Shown: positions 1 to 9,701 of the stretch, piece by piece | Layout of the letters: each line of letters begins with the position of its first letter | How positions within the stretch are numbered: the stretch's first letter is position 1 | DNA from: Acinetobacter radioresistens DSM 6976 = NBRC 102413 = CIP 103788 | GTDB taxonomy: Bacteria > Pseudomonadota > Gammaproteobacteria > Pseudomonadales > Moraxellaceae | Reading direction: 5' to 3' | NCBI RefSeq assembly: GCF_006757745.1 | Contig: NZ_AP019740.1 | Coordinates: 2,728,001 to 2,792,000, forward strand | Length of the DNA stretch: 64,000 bases | The notes under the pieces: model-generated | Databases searched by the model: none | The model's input: the letters and a program-made list of their open reading frames with translations, nothing else | What the model was told of the DNA's origin: nothing | Position numbers and translations under genes: made by a program

Positions 1-71
1 TCAGTAATTACTCGGCACTTTAAATATTCTGCTTATTTGCATGAGATAACTGAAAAATAAAAAAACCAGTT

Positions 72-132
72 CATCAGGGAGGTACATAGCTATATCTAAA
101 TTGGACTTTATTATTTCATCACATCAGGGAGG
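72..132 (+). repeat. short direct repeat upstream of the lipases
   Basis: The 11-mer CATCAGGGAGG occurs at 72-82 and again at 122-132, exactly 50 bases apart, in the leader of the first lipase gene. The rest of 1-194 is AT-rich and shows no gene. The repeat could be a regulator site or leftover ribosome-binding sequence from a lost gene; nothing visible decides between these. Confidence 0.4.
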
Positions 133-194
133 AAAAACTAAAACAGGTGTTGCTAAGTCATAAATAAAAAAAGAAACAAAATTAAGGATAGATT

Positions 195-1094
195 ATGGAT
201 TATACGAGTAAAAAAATAAAAATACTCAGTGCTGCTATGCTATTAGCCAGCATCACGTCCCTGACCACAATAGCGCATACCAAACCTGCGATATTACAGG
301 TTCAGGAAAAAGCATTATCAGATTATGCCAAGACCAGATATCCAATTGTGATGACTCATGGCTGGTTAGGCTGGTCTAGAATTGGCAACTCAAGCTTTAA
401 TATTGATTACTGGTATCAGATTCTGCCAGATATGGCGCGTAATGGCTCAACTGTATTTGCCGCTCAACTCTCGCCGGCCAACACTACTGAAATACGTGGC
501 GAACAGCTGCTGAGTCAGGTCGAAGATGTATTGGCCATTACTGGCCAGCATAAAGTCAATCTGATTGGTCACTCGCATGGCGGACCTACGGCACGTTATG
601 TAGCCGCCATCAAACCACAATATGTTGCCTCGGTTACTGGCGTAGGTGGAACATTTCGTGGTTCAAAGGTAGCAGATGATATCCAGAATAATACAGCAAC
701 CCGGACCGTATTTAATATTGTCGGTGACTATCTAATCGCGCCTCTGATTTCATTGGCACAGTTGCAGTTTGACTTGCCCATTGATTTTGATGGCTCAATG
801 AAATCCCTTACTGAAACAGGATCGGCCGATTTCAACCGGCGCTTCCCAACCTCTGCCTTGGCCTCTGACTGTAACCGGCAAGGTACTAAAGTAGATCGAG
901 GAATTCATTACTATTCCTGGACCGGTACAGCACAAACAACTAATTTACTGGATATTGACAGCATCCTGATGCAATTAGGGCCACTGTCCTATGGCAACAA
1001 AGACAATGACGGAATGGTTGCACGCTGTAGCACCCATATTGGCCTTGTGGTTCGGGATAACTACAACCTGAATCATACAGACCTTGCCAATTAA
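195..1094 (+). CDS. secreted triacylglycerol lipase, C-terminally truncated
   Basis: Extracellular alpha/beta-hydrolase lipase of the Pseudomonas/Burkholderia type (family I.1/I.2), hydrolysing triacylglycerol esters. A basic start followed by a hydrophobic stretch to about residue 28 looks like a signal peptide. The oxyanion loop THGWLG is near residue 55, the nucleophile elbow GHSHGG puts Ser at 127, and the catalytic Asp lies in the NDGM segment near 272. The catalytic His is 294. Cysteines in SDC and ARC could form the family disulfide. AAGGA at 184-188 supports this start. The protein stops right after HTDLAN, so it lacks the last roughly 28 residues seen in its downstream neighbour, including the conserved Gln and Leu that in this family help bind calcium. 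It may be a decaying duplicate. Lipases of this type usually need a foldase; none is visible in this window. Confidence 0.85.
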   Translation: MDYTSKKIKILSAAMLLASITSLTTIAHTKPAILQVQEKALSDYAKTRYPIVMTHGWLGWSRIGNSSFNIDYWYQILPDMARNGSTVFAAQLSPANTTEIRGEQLLSQVEDVLAITGQHKVNLIGHSHGGPTARYVAAIKPQYVASVTGVGGTFRGSKVADDIQNNTATRTVFNIVGDYLIAPLISLAQLQFDLPIDFDGSMKSLTETGSADFNRRFPTSALASDCNRQGTKVDRGIHYYSWTGTAQTTNLLDIDSILMQLGPLSYGNKDNDGMVARCSTHIGLVVRDNYNLNHTDLAN

Positions 1095-1134
1095 GAATCA
1101 AATCAGTATCAAAATAAAAAAATTGAGGATTATT

Positions 1135-2106
1135 ATGAAATACGGACAATTCATTCTTGCTATATTTTTTGCCTCAGTAGCTTTAACAGCAAAAGCGGCA
1201 ACCAGTGCTGAACAGGCTACGACCAAACTGATCGTTTCAAATTATGCTAAAACTAAATATCCAATCGTATTCAATCATGGTATGGCAGGTTTTATCAGTA
1301 TTGGTACAGACCAGTTCGGTCTCGACTATTTTTATCAGATTTTGCCAGATCTGGCACGTAATGGAGCAAATACGTGGGCAACCCGGGTATCACCTTTAAA
1401 CTCTACTGAAGTACGGGGAGAGCAGCTTGCGCAGCAGGTCGAAGAAATTCTGGCCCTGACAGGCGCACAAAAGGTGAATTTGGTCGGACACTCTCATGGT
1501 GGTCCTACCATCCGTTATGTTGCCGGAGTTTTACCTGAACGTGTGGCTTCATTGACAGCAGTCGGGGCACCTAATAAAGGTTCACCAGTAGCTGACCTGA
1601 TTTTAAAGGCTGAAGGTACTGTCGTAGAGGCACCCCTGGTGGGCGTAGTCAATTTGGTTTCAAAAATGATTACTTGGGCTCAAGGACTTGATCCAAATAG
1701 TTATCCACATGATACCTTGGCAGGTGGCAACAGCTTAAGCCTGAAAGGCTCAGCCCAATTTAACAGCAAATTTCGACTTGGTATGCCTACTACGAGCTGT
1801 GATGAAGGTCCGTATCAGCAACAAGGAATCTATTTTTATTCATTTACTGGCGTAGGAGCTATTACTAATGCTCTTGATCCAGACTCGGCATTAAAGGCCA
1901 CCAGTTTACTGATTGACCAGGGTAAAGATAATGATGGGCTGGTTTCACGCTGTAGCGCCCGCTTTGGTAAAACAATCCGTGATAACTATCACTGGAATCA
2001 TTTAGATGAAGTGAATCAGGTTTTAGGTTTAAGAGATGTGTTTGCACCTGACCCGGTAGATGTTTACCGGCAGCATGCCAATCGCCTAAAACTTCAGGGA
2101 TTATAA
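1135..2106 (+). CDS. secreted triacylglycerol lipase (full-length copy)
   Basis: Second lipase of the same family, 323 residues, clearly a paralogue of the gene 40 bases upstream. The start at 1135 (MKYGQFIL) is preferred over an in-frame ATG at 1084 because it opens directly into a signal peptide ending near AKA and has GAGG just upstream. It shows the oxyanion segment NHGMAG, the elbow GHSHGG, the NDGLVSRC segment carrying the catalytic Asp and a cysteine, and an intact HLDEVNQVLGL calcium-loop motif holding the catalytic His. The C-terminal VYRQHANRLK is typical of the family. It probably shares a transcript with the first lipase and ends at a strong terminator. This is the copy more likely to be active. 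Confidence 0.9.
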   Translation: MKYGQFILAIFFASVALTAKAATSAEQATTKLIVSNYAKTKYPIVFNHGMAGFISIGTDQFGLDYFYQILPDLARNGANTWATRVSPLNSTEVRGEQLAQQVEEILALTGAQKVNLVGHSHGGPTIRYVAGVLPERVASLTAVGAPNKGSPVADLILKAEGTVVEAPLVGVVNLVSKMITWAQGLDPNSYPHDTLAGGNSLSLKGSAQFNSKFRLGMPTTSCDEGPYQQQGIYFYSFTGVGAITNALDPDSALKATSLLIDQGKDNDGLVSRCSARFGKTIRDNYHWNHLDEVNQVLGLRDVFAPDPVDVYRQHANRLKLQGL

Positions 2107-2121
2107 TATATTATTAATTAT

Positions 2122-2149
2122 AAAAAATGCGCCAGAAGGCGCATTTTTT
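2122..2149. terminator. bidirectional terminator between lipase and rplS
   Basis: A 12-bp perfect stem (AAAAAATGCGCC with GGCGCATTTTTT) around an AGAA loop gives a U-run in both directions. It serves the lipase genes on the plus strand and rplS on the minus strand. Confidence 0.9.
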
Positions 2150-2165
2150 AGCTGTACAAAACTGA

Positions 2166-2540
2166 TTAAGCTTCAGTTTTACGAGCTGGAAGTTTTTCAC
2201 GGATACGTGCAGCTTTACCAGACAGATCGCGCAGGTAGTAAAGTTTAGCACGACGTACAGCACCGCGACGTTTCACATCAATACGAGCAACGATTGGAGA
2301 GTGAGTTTGGAATACACGCTCAACACCAACACCGCTAGAAATTTTACGTACTGTGAACGCAGAGTTCAGACCACGGTTTTTCTTAGCAATTACTACGCCT
2401 TCGAATGCCTGTAGACGTTCACGGTCGCCCTCTTTTACTTTTACCTGGACAACTACTGTGTCACCTGGTGCAAAAGCCGGGATGTCTTGTTTAAGCTGAG
2501 CATTTTCTACAGCTTGTACTAAAGGATGCTTACCGCTCAT
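2166..2540 (-). CDS. rplS: 50S ribosomal protein L19
   Basis: L19 of 124 residues, a large-subunit protein at the interface with the 30S subunit. It shows the family segments [24 protein letters not shown] and [16 protein letters not shown]. The start at 2540 (MSGKHPLVQ) has GGAG five to eight bases upstream; an in-frame extension to 2582 adds 14 residues without homology and is rejected. It is last in the rpsP-rimM-trmD-rplS order, but 174 bases separate it from trmD, so it may have its own promoter as well. Confidence 0.97.
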   Translation of the reverse strand: MSGKHPLVQAVENAQLKQDIPAFAPGDTVVVQVKVKEGDRERLQAFEGVVIAKKNRGLNSAFTVRKISSGVGVERVFQTHSPIVARIDVKRRGAVRRAKLYYLRDLSGKAARIREKLPARKTEA

Positions 2541-2669
2541 GGGGTATCTCCAATATGCGCGAGTCAGAAGAGGTCTGATCATCGCTGGGTATAGAGGCTA
2601 AAACGCATAAACCCGATTGACTTTCCCTTTATGCTTGACCGCTTCAATGCATAAAGAGCCTATTGAAAT

Positions 2670-2692
2670 ACTTCAGGCAAACTGCCTGTAGT
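2670..2692. other. inverted repeat between trmD and rplS
   Basis: CAGGCA and TGCCTG around a three-base loop, extended by an imperfect outer stem, lie just downstream of the trmD stop. No U-run follows, so it may act as a weak attenuator or an mRNA processing or stability hairpin inside the ribosomal operon, allowing unequal trmD and rplS expression. The role is inferred. Confidence 0.4.
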
Positions 2693-2714
2693 ATATATGC
2701 TTGGACAATACCTG

Positions 2715-3464
2715 TTATTTGGCCTGTCTTTGCGAATCTTGTAGCCATTTCTTTTGCTGCTTGGTCAATTCAACTTTTTCTACCAGCTCGGGCCGGCGTT
2801 CTAAAGTACGTTGATAGCGCTGCAAAAACCGCCATTTTTCAATATTGGCATGATGTCCCGATTTTAAAATCTCTGGAACATCCATTCCCTCAAAATGGTC
2901 TGGCTTGGTATATTGCGGGCAGTCTAACAGACCATCCACAAAAGAGTCTTGCACATGAGATTGCTCATCAGACATCGCACCCGGAAGCCTCCGGATAATA
3001 CTGTCTAATAAAACCATCGCCGGCAGTTCACCACCCGATAACACGTAATCACCAATTGACCATTCCTGATCAACATATTTCTGGATCAGACGTTCATCAA
3101 CCCCTTCATAACGGCCACACAGTACAATCAGTCCGTCATATTGAACGAAGTCCTGTACCGCAGGTTCATTTAAGGTTTTTCCTTGCGGTGACATATATAC
3201 CACAGGAACATGAACTGCACCCGCTTGCGTTGCAAGCTCTTTGGCACGATGAATTGCTTTCGCTAATGGCTCAGCCATCATCACCATACCGGGACCACCA
3301 CCAAATGGACGTTCATCCACCCGTTTGTAATTCCCTTCAGCAAATTCGCGTGGATTGATACAATGAATTTGCATCAAATCACGTTGTGCTGCGCGCCCGC
3401 TAATACCGAAACGTGTAATCGCTTCAAACATTTCAGGAAAAAGCGTAATGACTGCAAAAAACAT
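2715..3464 (-). CDS. trmD: tRNA (guanine-37-N1)-methyltransferase
   Basis: TrmD, 249 residues, methylates G37 of tRNAs reading G-start anticodons, using S-adenosylmethionine bound in a trefoil knot, and so prevents frameshifting. Family motifs are seen: FPEMF at the N-terminus, [37 protein letters not shown] and the C-terminal [12 protein letters not shown]. Start 3464 ([13 protein letters not shown]) is the family start; the reading frame extends to 3509 into rimM without homology. It is the third gene of the rpsP operon. Confidence 0.97.
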   Translation of the reverse strand: MFFAVITLFPEMFEAITRFGISGRAAQRDLMQIHCINPREFAEGNYKRVDERPFGGGPGMVMMAEPLAKAIHRAKELATQAGAVHVPVVYMSPQGKTLNEPAVQDFVQYDGLIVLCGRYEGVDERLIQKYVDQEWSIGDYVLSGGELPAMVLLDSIIRRLPGAMSDEQSHVQDSFVDGLLDCPQYTKPDHFEGMDVPEILKSGHHANIEKWRFLQRYQRTLERRPELVEKVELTKQQKKWLQDSQRQAK

Positions 3465-3490
3465 CGCAGACTCCCGTGTTTCCAAAAATG

Positions 3491-4039
3491 TTAGTAATCT
3501 ACGCCCCAATTGACATAGATACGACCTGCTTCGAGATCAACGCGTTGTACCACATCTTTATGCCATGGAATCATTCGCTCTTCGCCATCAATGCTGTCAG
3601 GGGTTGCGCGAACCACCATCACATCATTGGCACCTGTTTCAAACATTTCGTGGATTTGACCGAGATTCACTTCCTGTTCTTCATCATCCAGACCTAATAC
3701 GATTAAGCCTTTCAAATCTGACCAGTAATACTCGTCCACACCTGCTTGAGGCAGTTGCGATTTTGAAATCCAGACATTTGCGCCAACCAGATTGTCTGCT
3801 GCGGTACGATCACTCACACCTTTTAGCGAAACAACCAAGCCTTTGCCATGTGGTTTCCAACGTTTTACATCTGCTACTTGCCAACCTGCTTTGGTCTCAA
3901 TGTACCAAGGCAGGTAGTCAAATATGTTGCTCATAGGTTCTGTATTGGAATAGACCCAGAGCCACCCATTTAATCCATATGCTGAACGTAGCTGTCCAAT
4001 CTGAATACGATCTTCGGGAACATTCTGTGTTGGTGTCAT
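3491..4039 (-). CDS. rimM: 16S rRNA processing protein RimM
   Basis: RimM, 182 residues, binds ribosomal protein S19 and helps mature the head of the 30S subunit. It has the N-terminal [16 protein letters not shown] segment and the PRC-barrel half with YYWSDLKGL and the closing MIPWHKDVV motif. It lies 18 bases after rpsP and ahead of trmD, the standard operon order. Confidence 0.96.
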   Translation of the reverse strand: MTPTQNVPEDRIQIGQLRSAYGLNGWLWVYSNTEPMSNIFDYLPWYIETKAGWQVADVKRWKPHGKGLVVSLKGVSDRTAADNLVGANVWISKSQLPQAGVDEYYWSDLKGLIVLGLDDEEQEVNLGQIHEMFETGANDVMVVRATPDSIDGEERMIPWHKDVVQRVDLEAGRIYVNWGVDY

Positions 4040-4057
4040 GGGCTAGCTACTACCGTG

Positions 4058-4315
4058 TTAAACAGCAGCTACAGCTTTTTTAGCTTGAGCAGCTAAAGAA
4101 GCAACACGTTCAGAAGGTTGAGCACCTTGTGCTACCCAGTGAGCAAAACGGTCAGCATCTAAACGAAGTTTTTCTGCTTTACCTTGAGCTGTAGGGTTGA
4201 AGAAACCGATACGTTCGATGAAACGACCGTCACGTGCATTACGGCTATCAGTCACAATGATTTGATAGAACGGACGTTTTTTAGCACCACCGCGTGCAAG
4301 ACGAATAACAACCAT
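4058..4315 (-). CDS. rpsP: 30S ribosomal protein S16
   Basis: S16, 85 residues, an early-binding small-subunit protein. It begins [19 protein letters not shown] and carries IERIGFFNP, both family signatures. It is first in the operon; the operon promoter should lie in the roughly 150 bases between here and the minor-pilin gene upstream, but no convincing -35/-10 pair was picked out. Confidence 0.97.
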   Translation of the reverse strand: MVVIRLARGGAKKRPFYQIIVTDSRNARDGRFIERIGFFNPTAQGKAEKLRLDADRFAHWVAQGAQPSERVASLAAQAKKAVAAV

Positions 4316-4468
4316 GATAGAACCTTATAGTTTTTACGGATTATCCATGTACCGACCACCGGAACACTTCAAACCCCTTTCATAGAGGGCAGTATTTTAC
4401 GCGAAGTTTGCCCTGAATGAAAGATCAAAAAGTGTTTGGCTACAAATTTGGGTTTACTGTATCTGGTA

Positions 4469-4918
4469 TTAGTTCCATGATGAATTTGACGAGAAATTAC
4501 ACGCATCAACTCCTTTAGACCAGAATTGTTCACCTTTATGATTTAAACAAAGCCATCCATCACCTTCCTGTTTTGTCGAAGTTTTTGGTTCAGCTATTAA
4601 CTCCCACGCTCCCTCTACTGTCACAGATGATAATTCAACCTTGTATAAGGGTTTACTATTTTGTGGAATTTCCAACAATGCTGGATATCCTAAATCTGTC
4701 AGTTTAATCACAGAACTTCCGTTTGATAAACTTCCTTGAGAAACTTTATAGCGCTGAATCTTAGAAGCAATGTCAACTAAAGTGGTTTGGGCATCAACTC
4801 GATTTGCTTTGATAATGTATTGCAGATAAGAAGGAATAGCAATTGCTGCTAATATCCCAATTATAGCAACCGCTATCATTAATTCTATTAATGTAAATCC
4901 ATGAGACTTATTCACCAT
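4469..4918 (-). CDS. type IV minor pilin, PilE-like (last gene of cluster)
   Basis: Class IVa prepilin-like protein of 149 residues. The leader MVNKSHG is cleaved before [13 protein letters not shown], with Glu at mature position 5, and the hydrophobic assembly helix follows. Two cysteines near the C-terminus (WLCLNHK and DACNFS) fit the usual pilin disulfide loop. Its start overlaps the end of the preceding PilE-like gene by seven bases, so both are translated from one operon mRNA. It is probably a priming or tip subunit of the type IV pilus used for twitching and DNA uptake. In position it matches the last pilin-like gene of the comB-comC-comE-comF cluster of A. baylyi; that match is from memory and the exact name is uncertain. 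Confidence 0.88.
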   Translation of the reverse strand: MVNKSHGFTLIELMIAVAIIGILAAIAIPSYLQYIIKANRVDAQTTLVDIASKIQRYKVSQGSLSNGSSVIKLTDLGYPALLEIPQNSKPLYKVELSSVTVEGAWELIAEPKTSTKQEGDGWLCLNHKGEQFWSKGVDACNFSSNSSWN

Positions 4919-5340
4919 GATTCACTCCCATCAGCACATTTAAAATTAATCTTAGATGATTGTAACGATTTACATTTAAGTCCATCACTCGACATTAAAT
5001 AGTTATACGTTTTATTATCAGGGGCAAGAACTTGAATCATCCACCCTCTGCCCAAAATATCAGTTTCACTTAATGATTTAGCTGTATTATCCAGATCCAC
5101 TATTTTTAGTTTAAATTCTGAGGGTAAGTTAGCTGTTCCAGTAAAGTTTTTATAGTTAAAATTTCTTGCTTTATGTCGTTCAAGCTGTTCAGCAAGAAAT
5201 AGAATTTGTGACTCTACTTTTGCTTCCTGACTTTTACGTACATAAGCTTGATAACTTGGCAAAGTGATTGCGGTAAGAATAGCTATAATAATTATGACAA
5301 TCATTAATTCTATTAAAGTAAACCCTTCCATTTTTTTCAT
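4912..5340 (-). CDS. pilE: type IV minor pilin PilE
   Basis: Prepilin-like protein of 142 residues with a five-residue leader MKKME then [14 protein letters not shown], including Glu5 of the mature form. Cysteines at LKCKS and FKCAD near the C-terminus can close a D-region loop. It lies nine bases after pilY1 and overlaps the next pilin, the same order as fimU-pilV-pilW-pilX-pilY1-pilE in Pseudomonas, where PilE links the tip complex to the major pilin. The family is secure; the exact subunit name rests on gene order. Confidence 0.88.
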   Translation of the reverse strand: MKKMEGFTLIELMIVIIIIAILTAITLPSYQAYVRKSQEAKVESQILFLAEQLERHKARNFNYKNFTGTANLPSEFKLKIVDLDNTAKSLSETDILGRGWMIQVLAPDNKTYNYLMSSDGLKCKSLQSSKINFKCADGSESW

Positions 5341-5349
5341 AACTAGTCC

Positions 5350-8300
5350 TTATCTCTCATACCATCGTTGAGAAATAAACTGGGTTTTTCCTTGATAGCC
5401 CTTTAATTTTAAGTTATTTACAGTATTCAATATTATAGACCGATTACGCTTGAGGCCACCAAGATTTATCCCTACATTTCCACGCCCTAAATCAAATTCA
5501 GAGTCATATTCTATATCTTTTCCATCTGGTGACTTGCCTGTGAAACATTGTTTGCCTCCATAGGGCAAACAGAATAATTGAGCAGTACTCTTTCCTCGAA
5601 TGCCTCCTGTACAAGATTTATTATCAATATCTTCATTTGCATTAAAAATACTTACATATAAATCATTATCAATCGCTATATGGTCATTTAAAATTCGAGA
5701 CTTAGAAGGTAATGGATAGTACCAGCCATTTTTATCTATTCCTACACTGTCAGTTTTATTGTTTTTCACTAAATCTGTTAGGACTAAATTTCGTGTTTTT
5801 AGCTGATCAGGTTTCAAAACTGGTAAATTTCTCTTTGTTACATCTTTATCAAAAATGACATAAACAGCATCATTTGGATTTACTCCTGCTGACATAGGAG
5901 AACTGAAATCCCCAGATCCAATAGTAATCACAGCTAACTTATCATTTACAGTATTATGAATAGTAAAAGTAGGGGTAGTGTAGAAGCGCGGTGAGTTTTT
6001 ACCATCATTTAAATTCAAGAGACGAGTTACACGAGCTGTCTCGCCGGAAACACCAGTTGTAGATAAGTTACCCCAATCAATACGCCAAAGCTGACCACCT
6101 AAATCACCAAAATAGAAATGGTCTGTCAAGCCATCATTATTGCGATCAACTGCTTTTATTTGACTTACCACACTATATTTTAAATCATCAACTTTACTCT
6201 CTGTGGCAGTATTGTTAGCGTGTTTACTGGCCCACCATAAAAGTTTTCCGTTATCTGCATCAAATATATAGACACCCGCTCCCTTGGAAGGTTCCGAAGC
6301 ATAATCAGGACTCTCATAGGAACGATCATATCCCCCGCCAACTACCATGACTAACTTTCTTTTACCTTGCCAATTTACCCAAGTTATTAATGGCTTTGAC
6401 CAACTTTCACCCATGTGAGTTAATGCTACTGGTGCATCTAATGCTGATGGGTCAATCTTAAACTTAATTTTTGGTGTCCCACCTGAAGAAGTTACATCAG
6501 ACAAATCCAGAGCATAGTAGCTTCTCCCACCCATACGAAGACCGCCATAAATCCATTGTTTACCACCTTGTACAGTAACTTTAGGGTTAATACCTGTACC
6601 TGTAGTCACATATTCCGTATAAGCAGTCCAAGGACCATCTATACCATAGTGAAGCTCCCCTGCTTGTTCTTTATTATTCAAAAAAGCTTGAGGTTGTTTG
6701 TCAATCAATTCACTTGGTGCAAAGACAAAAATCTCTTCCCCAGCTCCGCCGCTATATCCATTTTCATTATTTCCAGCCTTAACTACATGCAACAATCCTG
6801 CAGTTGATCCAAATACGATCAAATCATCACGATTGGTATAAGTTAAAGTATCTGTAGCAGCAGTATATGAAGTAGTACCACTTTGGGTAATTAAAAGTGG
6901 CTTAGAATGCATTACTGCACCCATTTGTCGTAATTTTGCATTATTCTGATTTGTTATAAAGTTTTTAAAATTGGTATGAGGCGTATCACTCGTACTTATC
7001 GTTAAGGCTGATGCCATAGTTTTACTGATATCAAAACCAAATAACGCAGCCAAATATCCACGTTTTTTGTCCTGCACAAAATTATTCGTAGCATTTGATT
7101 CATATAAATCCTTAGCCACTAAAAGGTTTAAATCTCCTTTTTTAACTGTAGTTGCACTTGATTCAGCACCTGAAATTGTAATCTTAGCGCGATCTGTATA
7201 GATTTTTCTTTCCACAAAAGGAGAAATCGTTCTGCCTAATTTAACTTTACTTAAAGTACCACCCAACTTAACTCGAATCGTCTCTGCATTTGCTCCACTC
7301 CCTTTCGTAATTTCTTTGATGATTGCAGGGTCAGCCCAAAAATCGTAGACATCATCTGCTAGAATGCCTTCTTTACTCATGACAGCCTTATTATCTCGAT
7401 CTTTAAGAACCCCTGTTTCTGAGGAGAATTTTTTTACATTCCCCATCCAGCTGACTGCTGTACTGGCTGGCTGCGGATCAAACTGAGGAAAATATACCCA
7501 AGGCTGGATCATTTGTGTATCAAGGTTATCTACTGGAATTGTAGCTGTACCTGTAGTGACTGAAGGAATATTTGTAGCTAATACTTGTAGAAACTGGTTA
7601 ACACTATTAACAACTGATGCTGAATCACTGCCTCTATAAAATCCGCCTTTGCCTAAAGCACCCCATGCTTGAGCATCCAGAATATCATTCTTAGTATTCC
7701 CTGTTGGGGTGGCTTGATCCATGGTACTACCAAACCCGACCACTGCTGTTTTAATAGAAACTTTTAGAGGGTTTTTCTCAGGATCAAGCAAGGCTTTTGT
7801 ATATTCTCCAATACAAGTCCAGTTATTGGTATTATTTTCAGAATTATAATAAGAACCCCTTCCACCTAAAGAGGCAGTGGAGCAACTAAAAGATGAGCCA
7901 TTAGTTCCTAAACTTTTTTTCATTATATTCAGGGAAGAGGCATTTTTTCCATACTCAGGTACACCATCAGTTAGGAAATAAATACCATAGCCCGAACATT
8001 GTGAAGTATCAATACTGGCAGTTGGCATCGTTTCAGGTGCTTTATACTTTCCGCTATTTTTGACATCTGAAACAGCTGCATTGTAACCGCTATTATCTAC
8101 CCCGGCTGTGGTTTCACCTAGCATATAAGCACCAGCTTCTGCATAGGCAAAAGCAGTGGGTGTTCCACCATGTGCATTTATATTATCTATTATTTTTAAT
8201 AATCTACTGCGATGAGTTTCCTTTACGCTACCTGACGCAGAAGATTTTAAAAAGTAAACTGTTGTTCTTTTTTCTTGTAAACAGTTTATGATACTAAATG

Positions 8301-8913
8301 AACACTCTGTTTGCTCTTCGGAAATACTATATGAAGTACCTTCTATAGTTTTTGAATAATTTTTCCAACTCTTACATATACCTTTATCATCCCAATTATC
8401 ACACTCTTGTTTTGAATCCTGTGACCATCGATTCCAGTCTAAGCAACCAAACACGTAACAAATTCGAGATCTTTTATCGACAGTTTTAAATACCTCCTTA
8501 TCTAGCTCTGAAGTATAGGTATAAATATCCCCTAACCTTTTTGCCCCTATTTGAATACGTCCCGTCCCATCATTATTTGAAGCTGTACCACTAAATACAC
8601 CTAGTCCCACATATAAATTATCATCTAATTTTTGAATATTTTTTGCAGGATTTCCATTCAGCAAATCTTTCATTCCAGTTTTTAAATAGTCTAATCGAGA
8701 CACATCCCCTGATTGACATTTATAATCTGTTGATGCGCGATTATCACAGTAAGCCATACTACCAGACACGTCGAGCATAAACATTAAAGTAGTTTTAGAA
8801 GTTTGGGCAGGTTTATATAGTTCAATATCACTTGCACTCACCGCACCACAGACCAAACTAGTCAATCCTGCGGCCCATGCTGTTACTATCGATTTTTTAA
8901 ATTTAATTTTCAT
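5350..8913 (-). CDS. pilY1: type IV pilus tip adhesin and assembly factor PilY1 (ComC-like)
   Basis: Large secreted protein of 1187 residues. A signal peptide (basic start, hydrophobic to about residue 28, VSAS) precedes a von Willebrand A fold with a metal-site motif DVSGS at residues 48-52. Six cysteines between residues 152 and 211 form an unusual Cys-rich insert in that domain. The C-terminal half is the PilY1 beta-propeller. It contains a calcium loop DRNNDGLTD at about 922-930, which in Pseudomonas controls pilus extension and retraction. ATG 8913 is preferred over an upstream in-frame GTG at 8919 because that one overlaps the pilX stop. It probably caps the pilus with FimU, PilV, PilW and PilX and mediates adhesion. 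Confidence 0.93.
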   Translation of the reverse strand: MKIKFKKSIVTAWAAGLTSLVCGAVSASDIELYKPAQTSKTTLMFMLDVSGSMAYCDNRASTDYKCQSGDVSRLDYLKTGMKDLLNGNPAKNIQKLDDNLYVGLGVFSGTASNNDGTGRIQIGAKRLGDIYTYTSELDKEVFKTVDKRSRICYVFGCLDWNRWSQDSKQECDNWDDKGICKSWKNYSKTIEGTSYSISEEQTECSFSIINCLQEKRTTVYFLKSSASGSVKETHRSRLLKIIDNINAHGGTPTAFAYAEAGAYMLGETTAGVDNSGYNAAVSDVKNSGKYKAPETMPTASIDTSQCSGYGIYFLTDGVPEYGKNASSLNIMKKSLGTNGSSFSCSTASLGGRGSYYNSENNTNNWTCIGEYTKALLDPEKNPLKVSIKTAVVGFGSTMDQATPTGNTKNDILDAQAWGALGKGGFYRGSDSASVVNSVNQFLQVLATNIPSVTTGTATIPVDNLDTQMIQPWVYFPQFDPQPASTAVSWMGNVKKFSSETGVLKDRDNKAVMSKEGILADDVYDFWADPAIIKEITKGSGANAETIRVKLGGTLSKVKLGRTISPFVERKIYTDRAKITISGAESSATTVKKGDLNLLVAKDLYESNATNNFVQDKKRGYLAALFGFDISKTMASALTISTSDTPHTNFKNFITNQNNAKLRQMGAVMHSKPLLITQSGTTSYTAATDTLTYTNRDDLIVFGSTAGLLHVVKAGNNENGYSGGAGEEIFVFAPSELIDKQPQAFLNNKEQAGELHYGIDGPWTAYTEYVTTGTGINPKVTVQGGKQWIYGGLRMGGRSYYALDLSDVTSSGGTPKIKFKIDPSALDAPVALTHMGESWSKPLITWVNWQGKRKLVMVVGGGYDRSYESPDYASEPSKGAGVYIFDADNGKLLWWASKHANNTATESKVDDLKYSVVSQIKAVDRNNDGLTDHFYFGDLGGQLWRIDWGNLSTTGVSGETARVTRLLNLNDGKNSPRFYTTPTFTIHNTVNDKLAVITIGSGDFSSPMSAGVNPNDAVYVIFDKDVTKRNLPVLKPDQLKTRNLVLTDLVKNNKTDSVGIDKNGWYYPLPSKSRILNDHIAIDNDLYVSIFNANEDIDNKSCTGGIRGKSTAQLFCLPYGGKQCFTGKSPDGKDIEYDSEFDLGRGNVGINLGGLKRNRSIILNTVNNLKLKGYQGKTQFISQRWYER

Positions 8914-8915
8914 AG

Positions 8916-9701
8916 TCACCCCCCCTGCTTCGCATAACTAACGACTGCATAGTCCATCACCTGCTGGCTATACGGTATACCCAAATCACTAAAACACTTT
9001 GTCACAGTATTTTTATCTGAATATCCTGGAATTTTTTCATTCATATTATTTTCAAAACACGCATTTACTTTATCTACATCCCAATCTTGGGTTGCAGCAC
9101 CTGGCAATACTGAAGTTACTATAATTCGTACAGGTTGAACTTGATCTAATTGAACGGTTGTTGTGTCTACCCCTATAGGAAAGAATTTAAATGGGACATC
9201 AGTATTAAGACTAGCTTTTTTAACTGCAATTTGAGTAATCACTGCATCTCGTTTAGAGGTAAAAAAGTTAGAACTGTACTTACAAAATCCCTCAGATCCT
9301 AGTTCTCTATTTTTAATACTGATTTCTTTTTTACCATCTACTTCTTTCTCTTCCCAAGAAATAATACTTGTTCTTGATAAAGAGAACATTGTTGAAGCTG
9401 TCTTAGGTCTATAGCAGAATACAACTTCTTTATTTAAAAATTGATCTGATTTTACTAGCCCCAGCATTCCTAAGGAACTTAAATTTCTTTGAAGTATAGT
9501 ATTATCCTTATTATCCCGTTCAATCGCAAAAAAAGCCGCATCACTATTTTGCTGCAAAAGCACCTGAATCTGGCTATTAGTCGCAATACTTAAACCAGTT
9601 AAACTTTGTTTGATCGCTAAAGCACCAATAATAGTTACAAGCAATAGAACAAACATGACTACAATGAATGCAGCACCGTTCTGATATTTATATTTCATCA
9701 T
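8916..9701 (-). CDS. pilX: type IV pilus minor pilin PilX
   Basis: PilX-family protein, 261 residues. The N-terminus KYQNGAAFIVVMFVLLLVTIIGALAIKQS is the long hydrophobic helix of the PilX group. It lacks the Glu5 of ordinary prepilins, as is common for PilX/GspK-type tip subunits. The start is ATGATG at 9701/9698: the first ATG overlaps the pilW stop (ATGA coupling), the second is better spaced from GGAGG; the choice changes one residue only. It is followed directly by pilY1, its usual partner. Confidence 0.88.
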   Translation of the reverse strand: MMKYKYQNGAAFIVVMFVLLLVTIIGALAIKQSLTGLSIATNSQIQVLLQQNSDAAFFAIERDNKDNTILQRNLSSLGMLGLVKSDQFLNKEVVFCYRPKTASTMFSLSRTSIISWEEKEVDGKKEISIKNRELGSEGFCKYSSNFFTSKRDAVITQIAVKKASLNTDVPFKFFPIGVDTTTVQLDQVQPVRIIVTSVLPGAATQDWDVDKVNACFENNMNEKIPGYSDKNTVTKCFSDLGIPYSQQVMDYAVVSYAKQGG

